Assembly (NCBI RefSeq): GCF_037949795.1
Contig: NZ_CP149932.1
Location: 682,001 to 746,000, forward strand
Reading direction: 5' to 3'
DNA from: Thioclava sp. GXIMD2076
Lineage (GTDB): Bacteria > Pseudomonadota > Alphaproteobacteria > Rhodobacterales > Rhodobacteraceae
Length of the DNA stretch: 64,000 nt
Part shown: positions 33,505 to 40,428 of the stretch, piece after piece
Position numbering within the stretch: position 1 is the stretch's first letter
Layout of the letters: every line of letters begins with the position of its first letter
Notes under the pieces: generated by a model
The model's database searches: none
What the model saw: only the letters and a program-made list of their open reading frames with translations
Told to the model about the DNA's origin: nothing
Position numbers and translations under genes: made by a program

Positions 33505-34070
33505 TGGCGCATTGGTACACGGCGGACCTGCATTTCGGGCATGAGGCTATCATCGGTTTCTGCAAACGTCCGTTCCGCAGCGCCAGCCATATGGACGGCG
33601 CGCTGCTGGAGAACCTTTGGTCCAAGGTCGGCCCAGAGGACGATCTATGGATCGTAGGTGATTTTGCCGGGGGAAAGCGATCTGACGATGAGGCCTGGCT
33701 ACACGGCATCTTTCAGCGGCTGCCAGGTGCGCGGCGTCATCTGGTCATCGGCAACCACGATGGCGCTGCGACGCGCTCGTTGCCTTGGGACAGTATTAGC
33801 CATCTCGCGCAAGTGGAGGATGCGCCAAAGGAACCGCCTCTAACCCTCTGCCACTACCCCATGATCACCTGGGAGCACGCCCGGCGCGGCGCGCTCCAGC
33901 TCTTTGGTCATGTCCATGAGAATTGGGCAGGGACGAGGAACGCGGTGAACGTTGGGGTAGATGTCTGGGACTATTGTCCGGTGCAATTCGAGGCGATCAG
34001 CCGTCGTGCGCGCTGTCTTCCAGTGAATTCACATTGGAAAGACGCCGAGCCGCGGTCTGCCGGCGCCTAG
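33504..34070 (+). CDS. Metallophosphoesterase
   Basis: 188 residues with the complete calcineurin-like motif series: 'YTADLHFGHEAII' (about residues 5-17), 'WIVGDFAGG', 'LVIGNHDG', 'CHYPMITWEH' and 'FGHVHENW'. This subgroup ('DLHFGH...GNHD...HYP...GHVH') contains small dimetal phosphodiesterases, often phage- or plasmid-borne. It is translationally coupled to the OrfA-like gene and so belongs to the replication/mobilization operon rather than the cargo. Substrate unknown; nucleic-acid end processing or a nucleotide signal are possibilities. Confidence 0.82.
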   Translation: MAHWYTADLHFGHEAIIGFCKRPFRSASHMDGALLENLWSKVGPEDDLWIVGDFAGGKRSDDEAWLHGIFQRLPGARRHLVIGNHDGAATRSLPWDSISHLAQVEDAPKEPPLTLCHYPMITWEHARRGALQLFGHVHENWAGTRNAVNVGVDVWDYCPVQFEAISRRARCLPVNSHWKDAEPRSAGA

Positions 34071-34247
34071 AAGCCTTAGGTTGGTCCAGGCACACCGAGC
34101 TCTGGCTGCAGCGCCATCGGCACTGGCGCGTAAGTTGCCAGGTCACGGTGATTGGCTGCTCGCCCTAGTGGGCTAGGAAGCGTGGCTTCCATAAAGCCGT
34201 CAGCCGGTCTACTTATCTTCTCAAATCGAATTTCAATCTGAGTCAGC

Positions 34248-34760
34248 ATGATAAAGTACCGAACCCTCATCGGCGCCAATGCCGCACAAGAAGAGATAGA
34301 TACCTTCGTTGAATTGGTTGCCTCTGGTGGCGCGGTTGATGAAGTGTATGTCCGAATGGGCGTGGTTCGACTGGGTGCTCAGATCGCCTTCGCTGAAGTT
34401 GCCGGCCAAACAGTTGGCGTTGCCGCTTTGAAAGTACCATTGCACGAGTACAGAATTGGCCTGCAAGGAACTAATAAAGCAAACTATTCTCTTACAGAGC
34501 AAGAATACCCATATGAGCTTGGATACGTATCAGTTTCACCCGAGCATGCGGGCAAAGGTATAGCTAAAGCATTGGTCGCAGAGGTGATGCGTCTCGCAGG
34601 TGGAAACGGCATTTTTGCCACAACAAGCCACCCGACGATGAAAGAAGGGATTTTGCCATCCTTCCAATTCGTTCCGGTCGGAAAAACTTGGAAGAACCTA
34701 TCTGGAGATACCCTGATACTATTGGTTAAGAAGTCACAGAAAGATAACACTGATCAATAA
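34248..34760 (+). CDS. GNAT-family N-acetyltransferase
   Basis: 170 residues. The acetyl-CoA binding motif is 'YELGYVSVSPEHAGKGIAKA' (about residues 87-106, with the H-A-G-K-G-I-A loop) followed by 'LVAEVMRLAGGNGIFATTSH'. Substrate is unknown. Codon use is noticeably more AT-rich than in the mobilization genes, so it is probably recently acquired cargo. It is convergent with the membrane-protein/OLD operon. The preceding gap (34071-34247) contains only a short GGAAGC/GCTTCC hairpin (34176-34190). Confidence 0.78.
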   Translation: MIKYRTLIGANAAQEEIDTFVELVASGGAVDEVYVRMGVVRLGAQIAFAEVAGQTVGVAALKVPLHEYRIGLQGTNKANYSLTEQEYPYELGYVSVSPEHAGKGIAKALVAEVMRLAGGNGIFATTSHPTMKEGILPSFQFVPVGKTWKNLSGDTLILLVKKSQKDNTDQ

Positions 34761-34767
34761 TGTCATG

Positions 34768-34798
34768 CCCTACGTCGATATTCAAAATCGGCGTAGGG
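34768..34798. terminator. Hairpin between convergent cargo genes
   Basis: CCCTACG-T-CGAT (34768-34779) pairs with ATCG-G-CGTAGGG (34787-34798) with one internal mismatch. It lies 7 bases after the GNAT stop and could stop transcripts from both sides, but there is no T-run. Confidence 0.4.
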
Positions 34799-34873
34799 GT
34801 GCAGTGTTGTCTAGGTGCGTAGTGGTAGTCGCGGTGGTGCATGTCTTTAATCAAGCATCACCTTGAAATACAC

Positions 34874-35440
34874 CTAAAACCACCACTTCTTTCGCGAACC
34901 GGACTTGCCAGCCAAGAACGATCGCTCGAGTCTTTTACATGAATTTTTCAGCTTTCTCCGGTTGAGGTAGTTTGGGGCTTTTCCATGAAAGAAGAAGTTC
35001 TCCAGAGTTGCGTCAAGATCTTCACGTAATTCGGTGGCATGCCTTTGAATTTTAAGTAGCTGGGGATTGTTTCGATCATTGCGGTAATGCTCGAAGTATA
35101 AAGGGGTGCCCTTTAGGTACCAGATCGCATCGAATATGAACGGCAGCGAGTATCTATGACGGATTCTGAGTTCGCTTAGGGCCTCGGCGGCCAACTTCGC
35201 CCTACTTAACTTCTCATTGAATACATCATTATTTTTGGATTTTTTTGCCTCAACGCTAAGAGCGACAACTTGGTAAAGGTAGTGGCTTAGGTCCTTCAAA
35301 TCTTGGCCAATGAAATTTTGCCGCGCAGCAAGAAGAGACATCAAGCGGGTGGCCCTCATGCTTGAAAATGTTGCAATGACAGCCGCTGCGGCGGCAATCA
35401 CGGCCGCCACCAAAGCGGCTAAGCCTTGATCTATTTGCAT
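34874..35440 (-). CDS. Small membrane-anchored partner of the OLD nuclease
   Basis: 188 residues. One N-terminal transmembrane helix (about residues 6-28, 'GLAALVAAVIAAAAAVIATF') is followed by a mostly helical, strongly basic cytoplasmic part ('RATRLMSLLAARQNFIG', 'YLKGTPLYFEHYRNDRNNPQ', C-terminal 'SGSRKKWWF'). No family is recognised. It begins 33 bases after the OLD gene on the same strand, so the two form an operon. The ATG at 35440 is preferred over TTG 35458 because the helix starts right behind it. A membrane effector or anchor role is an inference. Confidence 0.65.
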   Translation of the reverse strand: MQIDQGLAALVAAVIAAAAAVIATFSSMRATRLMSLLAARQNFIGQDLKDLSHYLYQVVALSVEAKKSKNNDVFNEKLSRAKLAAEALSELRIRHRYSLPFIFDAIWYLKGTPLYFEHYRNDRNNPQLLKIQRHATELREDLDATLENFFFHGKAPNYLNRRKLKNSCKRLERSFLAGKSGSRKKWWF

Positions 35441-35473
35441 AACATTTCCACATGCCAAGTGGTCGTGGACTTC

Positions 35474-37435
35474 TTAAATATACTCATTGATCCGCTCAAT
35501 TGCCGATTGGAACGCTTCTAGGGATTTCTGAACCGATTTGCTGTTCTCGTCCAGTAATTCTGGATGGGTCAGAAGATGATAGGCGGGGTCATAGTGGCTA
35601 AAGACAGGAACCGTTTCTGGAAGAACGCGAAAGTATGCCTCAGCTTTTTTTACCTGCCGGACTGTATTTTCGTCCGCTTCGATCAATTTCTGTATAGTCA
35701 ACTTGCTCTTTCCAGTGAGCTCGTAGGTTGCGTTGACTAGATCCACGAAAAACGCGTTGTCGAAGAAGTCTTCAGTATCAGCCTCATCTTGACCTGTTAC
35801 TTCCGTCGCAAGAACAATGCGCTCACGATCGAGCAGCTCTGACTTGTATAGGTCGTCCAGTTTTCGCCGTTGGCCGCGATCAAAGTCTGTCAAGACTGCA
35901 ACATTCAAGTTGTTGCCATAGAACAGTTTTACGAACGGAAGGACTTTGTCGATTCCACCCGACGGGCAAATTGCCCATTTGCTATCCAGGTGTGGACGCC
36001 CGAGAGATTGCAACTTTTTTGACATCGCCTGAAGATAAAGGATGTCACTGGGGCCTTCGACGAGCAGAGTATTTGGCGAGATGATTAGCCCTTGCGTTAC
36101 CTCAAAGCCCATTGCCCCGAAAATCGGAAAGTTCGTCTGTGGATCAGTAGTCAAGACGTCAGGGCGAATCTTCGTCCCTTCCGAGTATGGGCGGTCGCGT
36201 TTGTCACGTTTGACAACATCTTCGACCGTGCGAACGCTTGCGAGGTTTTCGGCCGGTACCATAAACGGAGAATGTGTGGAAAAAATGATCTGATGTTTGG
36301 GCTCCAGCTGCTCTTTAAAGTAGCGCAGGAGGTCCTTCTGGGCGGTTCCGTGCAGGGTCAGCCCAGGTTCATCTAGTAGTACGATGACATTTCCTTGGTG
36401 TTTTTTAATCTGTGCAAACTTGACTAGGAAGGAAAAGAACCAGATGAAACCGGCCGACCTCTCGGAGAATGGAACGGTCACGCGGTGTAGGTTATTTTTG
36501 ACGCGTGCACGGGCGACAGGTCCGTTATTGAACGGTGCCGGGTCTTCTTTCTTTCCTTCATCTAGGCGGACTTCGATCTCGAGTTGGTCGTTCTGCGTCC
36601 AATATTCAAAGATCTGATCGGTTATCCTATTAGCAGCTGCCTCACACTTGGCATTCATCTCTTCGAACTTCGTTGCACCCGTAAGTTCGTCCAGTGTTGT
36701 GCCAGCGTATTCAAGGAAATCGAGGAAAACTTGATCTCCATCTTTTATGCCGCCATTCTTATTATCATGCGCCAGCTGATTGATGGATATCTCGCCCGCC
36801 ATGCGGTCATAGTGTGAAAAGTATAGAAATTTCGGAAGTCCAGGTTTGAGCAGATCTATTGCCTTCTTAGCGGCATTCTGATCTCGGTACTTGTGCAAGG
36901 CATCCAGAAGTTCTTGCTGGGAATTCGAGCGTTCGTCTAGCTTCGAGAGGCGATCTGCCGCTGCCAATGTCGAATTGCAATCTTTGAGGCTTACGGCCTC
37001 GGCTTCTGAAAGATCATATCGAGTGATCAACTTTTCCAAAAGCGTCTTTTGATCAATCGGCACTGTCCAAGTAGTGCTTGTTTCATTGTAAGACTTCCGG
37101 ATTTTTACCTCATCTCCGTTGACCACATCCTTTCCGAACTCCTCCGCTAAGAGTGCGATATCCGAAGCTTCCAAGTGCCAGGTTGTTTCAACAACCTGTG
37201 CGTCTTCACCCTCATGCTTTTCCTCGTAGTCAGCCAAAAACCTACGTGGATAATTTTCTGTTTTATTGTACGCAGTGTATTCCTTGTCCGTCGAGTTTAT
37301 CCCCTCCAACGCCTTTAGAAATGCCGTTTTTCCAGCCTCGTTTTTTCCGACAAGACAAGTCGACGGACCGATTTCAACCAGATTTGAGTCAAGGATACTG
37401 CGATAGTTCTTAACGTGAGCGGAGGTAAGCTGCAT
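35474..37435 (-). CDS. OLD-family ATP-dependent nuclease (AAA + Toprim)
   Basis: 653 residues. ABC/SMC-like ATPase: Walker A GKNEAGKT (residues 30-37), signature-like 'FSERSAGFIWFFSF' (323-336), Walker B VIVLLDE (350-356) and switch His in 'FSTHS' (385-389). A Toprim domain follows with 'LLVEGPSD' (Glu460) and 'LTDFD' (Asp517, Asp519), the residues that bind metal for DNA cleavage in OLD nucleases. Such proteins act in anti-phage defence (P2 Old, GajA). There is no UvrD-type helicase, so this is not a standard Gabija pair. Codon use is AT-rich compared with the chromosome. Confidence 0.88.
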   Translation of the reverse strand: MQLTSAHVKNYRSILDSNLVEIGPSTCLVGKNEAGKTAFLKALEGINSTDKEYTAYNKTENYPRRFLADYEEKHEGEDAQVVETTWHLEASDIALLAEEFGKDVVNGDEVKIRKSYNETSTTWTVPIDQKTLLEKLITRYDLSEAEAVSLKDCNSTLAAADRLSKLDERSNSQQELLDALHKYRDQNAAKKAIDLLKPGLPKFLYFSHYDRMAGEISINQLAHDNKNGGIKDGDQVFLDFLEYAGTTLDELTGATKFEEMNAKCEAAANRITDQIFEYWTQNDQLEIEVRLDEGKKEDPAPFNNGPVARARVKNNLHRVTVPFSERSAGFIWFFSFLVKFAQIKKHQGNVIVLLDEPGLTLHGTAQKDLLRYFKEQLEPKHQIIFSTHSPFMVPAENLASVRTVEDVVKRDKRDRPYSEGTKIRPDVLTTDPQTNFPIFGAMGFEVTQGLIISPNTLLVEGPSDILYLQAMSKKLQSLGRPHLDSKWAICPSGGIDKVLPFVKLFYGNNLNVAVLTDFDRGQRRKLDDLYKSELLDRERIVLATEVTGQDEADTEDFFDNAFFVDLVNATYELTGKSKLTIQKLIEADENTVRQVKKAEAYFRVLPETVPVFSHYDPAYHLLTHPELLDENSKSVQKSLEAFQSAIERINEYI

Positions 37436-37825
37436 TGATCGACCTAGTTGTTACATCGCGGCCACATTATGACCAGAGGCCGGCGGCGCGCAACACAGTA
37501 TGATACGCGCGCTTCGACAGATCACCGCTATGCTTAGACCTGCACGTGGACTGAGTTTCTGGCGTGACAAGTCCTCAGAATAAAGTCGCCTCCATATAAA
37601 TCGATCATCTGCGCTCAGTGGTGGCGGGTTGTCTACATTTTTGCTGTCGCTGAACGCACGGCCTGGGCACGATTATGACCATTTGCTTCTAGACCAACTC
37701 AAGACTTCCGGGAGAAGCTTGGAAAACTTCCTTTGGTTACGCCTTGGCGTTATGCTGGTCTAAGCGCCTAGTAATTTGGTATTGTTTGTTTATTTTATTG
37801 ACGGAGTGGCAATCAACGTTCGGGA
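37436..37825. other. Non-coding cargo spacer
   Basis: About 390 bases between the OLD start and the regulator stop. No convincing open frame, tRNA or terminator is seen. It must hold the promoter of the OLD operon. The mixed composition suggests a junction between cargo and the integration module. Confidence 0.5.
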
Positions 37826-38521
37826 TCACTCGAGGTTTTTCCGCTTCGAGTCTCGCAAACGACGTTCTGCGCGACGCTCTTCCTCATGACGCTCTTGCAA
37901 GAGTTCTTCGATGGCATCCAATCCCCAGCCGCCCTCTCGATACCAGCGGTCAAGGTTGGCCCACTCTTCCGCAACGCGCTTGGGGACCGATGTCGTCTCC
38001 TCTGCGCCCAGTTCGCTAACCTCACCTGCGATTTCTCGAGCGGGCGCCTCAGCATCAACGGGCAAATAGAGATCGTACTCGGAAAGAAGCGCCATGGCCT
38101 CGTTATAGCGATCAATGATCCTATCGCGGGTTTCGGCCCAAATCGGATCGCGGCGGACGTTGAGGAGGTCGTGCATGTCGACGTCTCCACGTGCGAGAAT
38201 CTGTAGGAGTAGGGAGCTCGGCATGTCGCGCTCTCCACTTTCGTAACCTCGATAGGCTCGTACGGAGCAGCCCAGTTCTTCTGCCATCTGATCTTGAGTG
38301 AGCTCGCGACGACCGCGGTATTTGCGAAGCCCTTGGCTGAGACTCATTTCATCTCGCCGGTAGCGGCGTTCAAAGGTTCGGGCCTCTTCAGCTTCCTCAT
38401 CTCGCGCGCTCTGAGAACGCTCGATCTGCTTTCGCCTGATCCAACCCTTTTGCTGTGCGGACATGCCTGAACGAATCACCAAATTGTCTTGGTTCGGGTC
38501 GGGCTTGAACTGGAATGGCAT
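37826..38521 (-). CDS. XRE-family transcriptional regulator
   Basis: 231 residues. A basic, charged N-terminus is followed by a Cro/C1-type helix-turn-helix (about residues 64-120, 'GLRKYRGRRELTQDQMAEEL', 'CSVRAYRGYESGERDMP') and a long helical C-terminal part without a recognised domain. It diverges from the excisionase-like/integrase genes with a 136-base interval, the usual place for a control protein of excision. The start ATG at 38521 has AAGGAA upstream; 38578 (ATG) and 38590 (TTG) are longer alternatives. Confidence 0.75.
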   Translation of the reverse strand: MPFQFKPDPNQDNLVIRSGMSAQQKGWIRRKQIERSQSARDEEAEEARTFERRYRRDEMSLSQGLRKYRGRRELTQDQMAEELGCSVRAYRGYESGERDMPSSLLLQILARGDVDMHDLLNVRRDPIWAETRDRIIDRYNEAMALLSEYDLYLPVDAEAPAREIAGEVSELGAEETTSVPKRVAEEWANLDRWYREGGWGLDAIEELLQERHEEERRAERRLRDSKRKNLE

Positions 38522-38657
38522 TGAACGTTCCTTCATCAGATCGAAAACCTGCCAGATCTTGCCGCTTTTCACCCCCATGAGAAAACGCAATTATTTCATT
38601 TGCTTAACTCATTTTTGTGGGCCATGATCTTAGCAAGAAAGCGGTTTGGAGGCGCAG

Positions 38658-38897
38658 ATGAACAATACATTTGAGAACGCAGTCACGCCAGAGATTTGGT
38701 GCGAGCGGCTTCGCTCGCAGGGGGCAGAGGTCTCTGCGCGGGTTTTACGGGCGAAGGCTCGTTCCTGCGGCCACTACTACGCCCTCGGTCGTGTCATGCT
38801 GCTATCAGCGGAGCATGTCGAGGCGATCCTGTCCGTCGAAGGAGCCCAGGTGCGCAGAGGTGGGCACGCTATTAGGACTTGGTCCCATGGGAAGTGA
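38658..38897 (+). CDS. Excisionase-like DNA-binding protein 1
   Basis: 79 residues from ATG 38658 (GGAGG five bases upstream). The pattern 'VSARVLRAKARSCGHYYALG' followed by 'RVMLLSAEHVEAIL' looks like an excisionase/MerR-type winged helix, and closely parallels the next gene ('IAERTLREKANRLGACFRIG', 'NAMIITPDQIDQIL'). The two are therefore tandem paralogues. It is the first gene of the integration operon and overlaps the next by 11 bases. Confidence 0.6.
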   Translation: MNNTFENAVTPEIWCERLRSQGAEVSARVLRAKARSCGHYYALGRVMLLSAEHVEAILSVEGAQVRRGGHAIRTWSHGK

Positions 38898-39273
38898 CTT
38901 TGATCAAAAGCGCGATGCAGCCGTTTGCTCGGAGGAGGCCCGATGCGGTTCGGCCATTCTGGACGCTGGTAAGTCCCCTGCAGACTGGGTTTCCTGGTTG
39001 CATAAGTACCGCCAGATTAACATCGCAGAGCGAACGTTGCGGGAAAAAGCGAACCGCTTGGGGGCGTGCTTTCGGATCGGCAATGCCATGATCATCACGC
39101 CCGACCAGATCGATCAAATTCTGACGGAGGATTGGAAGTGCCGCTCGAACCGTACCTCAGGGGCAAGGTCTATTGGGTCAAAGGCTGGATCGAATACAAC
39201 AGCCGCCCGATCGCCGGTCCATATCGACAAAGCACGAGATCGACTTCGGAAGCTGGCGCACGGGACTGGATAA
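38887..39273 (+). CDS. Excisionase-like DNA-binding protein 2
   Basis: 128 residues. The winged-helix-like core (about residues 30-82) is paralogous to the previous gene. The final 45 residues are read in a different frame over the start of the integrase gene, giving an overlap of 136 bases. The tail is basic and low in structure. It probably directs excision with the integrase; a control role on int translation through the overlap is possible. Confidence 0.55.
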   Translation: MGSDFDQKRDAAVCSEEARCGSAILDAGKSPADWVSWLHKYRQINIAERTLREKANRLGACFRIGNAMIITPDQIDQILTEDWKCRSNRTSGARSIGSKAGSNTTAARSPVHIDKARDRLRKLAHGTG

Positions 39274-40244
39274 GTGAAGAGACCGAGCTGCAGATCCGCA
39301 AGCACATCGTTGGCGAGGAGCGGGCACTTCGTTTCGCGGATGCAACCGAACTCTACCAGCCTGACAGAAGAAGCGCGCGCCAGTTAATACCGATCCTCGA
39401 TGAGATCGGCAGTTTGCCTCTCGCGGAAATTACCGGGCGCCTGCTGAAGAACCTCGGTCCGAAGCTACGCCCGAATGCGTCCACGGATACTTGGTGGCGG
39501 GAAATCGTGACGCCAGCACGGGCGGTCATCAACAATGCCCACGAGCTGAAGGGGACCCTTTTGATCCGAGTGCGTCCTTACAGTCAGTTCGAGCGCAATG
39601 CCCAAGATAAGCGGCGCGGCAAGACCAGCCGGGTGGAGAGAGTTCCAGCGACTCGCGCCTGGATAGATGCCTTCTGTGCCAAAGCCGATCCTTACAATGC
39701 GGCCATGGCTCGCTTTATGTTCGAAACAGCCGCCAGGATCGATCAAGCCGTTTCTCTGACGCCCGACGATCTACGTTCGGAGGAATGCAAGGTCCGTGTG
39801 AAAGCGCAGAAGGGGCATCCGGAAAGCTGGATCACAGTCTCACAGGAAATGATGGATGAGTTGCAGCAGCTGCGCCCCAAGCGCCCCCGCAATCGCCGGA
39901 CTGGGGCGATTTTGCCGCCGCGAATATTCGGATACGCCAGCTCGACTGGCTACAATAGCCGCTGGAAGACGATCTGTAGCCGCGCTGACATTCCTTACCT
40001 ATCGGCCCATGCCGCAGGGAGGCATGGATTCTTCACCGAGCTGGTGATCCGTCAGGGCGTGGATCCTGTGACGGCCGCGCAGGCAGGCCGGTGGTCCGAT
40101 GCCAATCTGCCGATGCGCATCTACGCTCATCCGGAGAGTAAGGAGGCCGACATTCGGGCGCGTTTTCGTACACAGCCTGTACAGACGGGCTTTCCGGAAA
40201 ATGATAACCTACAGAAAGAAAAAGGAGAAATGGGCAATGGATAA
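39138..40244 (+). CDS. int: Tyrosine integrase of the island
   Basis: 368 residues from a GTG with GGAGG seven bases upstream (39126-39130). Catalytic domain: Arg in 'FMFETAARIDQAVSLTPDDL' (R-box), Lys in 'RVKAQKGHPESWITVS', 'LSAHAAGRHGFFTEL' (H-x-x-R), and 'AGRWSDANLPMRIYAHPES', where Tyr is the nucleophile. It ends 2 bases before attR. The position next to a tRNA-derived attachment repeat shows it is the enzyme that inserted the element into tRNA-Arg. Confidence 0.88.
   Translation: MPLEPYLRGKVYWVKGWIEYNSRPIAGPYRQSTRSTSEAGARDWISEETELQIRKHIVGEERALRFADATELYQPDRRSARQLIPILDEIGSLPLAEITGRLLKNLGPKLRPNASTDTWWREIVTPARAVINNAHELKGTLLIRVRPYSQFERNAQDKRRGKTSRVERVPATRAWIDAFCAKADPYNAAMARFMFETAARIDQAVSLTPDDLRSEECKVRVKAQKGHPESWITVSQEMMDELQQLRPKRPRNRRTGAILPPRIFGYASSTGYNSRWKTICSRADIPYLSAHAAGRHGFFTELVIRQGVDPVTAAQAGRWSDANLPMRIYAHPESKEADIRARFRTQPVQTGFPENDNLQKEKGEMGNG
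40168..40183. promoter_or_regulatory. Candidate integrase arm sites, right
   Basis: GTACA at 40168-40172 and 40179-40183, six bases apart, inside the 3' end of int and 64 bases from attR. The spacing is the same as in the left pair at 29691-29706. Confidence 0.4.
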
Positions 40245-40246
40245 CA

Positions 40247-40293
40247 CCCTCCTAAGGGGCAGGTTACAGGTTCAAATCCTGTCGGGGTCACCA
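40247..40293 (+). repeat. attR, displaced tRNA-Arg 3' half
   Basis: 45 of 47 positions equal attL. It lacks the tRNA 5' half, so it is not a gene. The T-stem pair is A-T here and G-C in the intact tRNA. It represents the chromosome's original tRNA end, displaced by integration. Confidence 0.93.
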
Positions 40294-40370
40294 ACTTCCC
40301 TCCTCCTCACACTCATCCCATCACGCCGCTTCACCGCGATCGCCTTACGATGGCTATTGATCGCGCATGT

Positions 40371-40402
40371 AAAAAGGGCGGAGCCGTAGCTCCGCCCTTT
40401 CA
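40371..40402 (-). terminator. acnB terminator
   Basis: AAAGGGCGGAGC (40373-40384) and GCTCCGCCCTTT (40389-40400) form a 12-bp stem with a CGTA loop. On the minus strand a TTTTT run follows, about 28 bases after the acnB stop. Confidence 0.9.
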
Positions 40403-40428
40403 CACAATCCGTTCCCGAAGGTCCGGCC

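Larger units (their letters stand above)
29541..40293. mobile_element. tRNA-Arg integrated mobilizable element, about 10.7 kb
   Basis: Bounded by 47-bp direct repeats of the tRNA-Arg 3' half. Gene order from the tRNA: repC, mobC, relaxase with two nested genes, OrfA-like, phosphoesterase, cargo (GNAT, small membrane protein, OLD nuclease), XRE regulator, two excisionase-like genes, tyrosine integrase. It has replication, relaxase and integration modules but no type IV secretion genes, so it would be mobilized in trans (integrative mobilizable element). The cargo part is visibly more AT-rich than the surrounding chromosome. Confidence 0.9.

Noticed and set aside
35474..37435. Gabija system
   Set aside because: The OLD-type nuclease resembles GajA in domain order, but no UvrD/GajB helicase is present; the neighbour is a small membrane protein.
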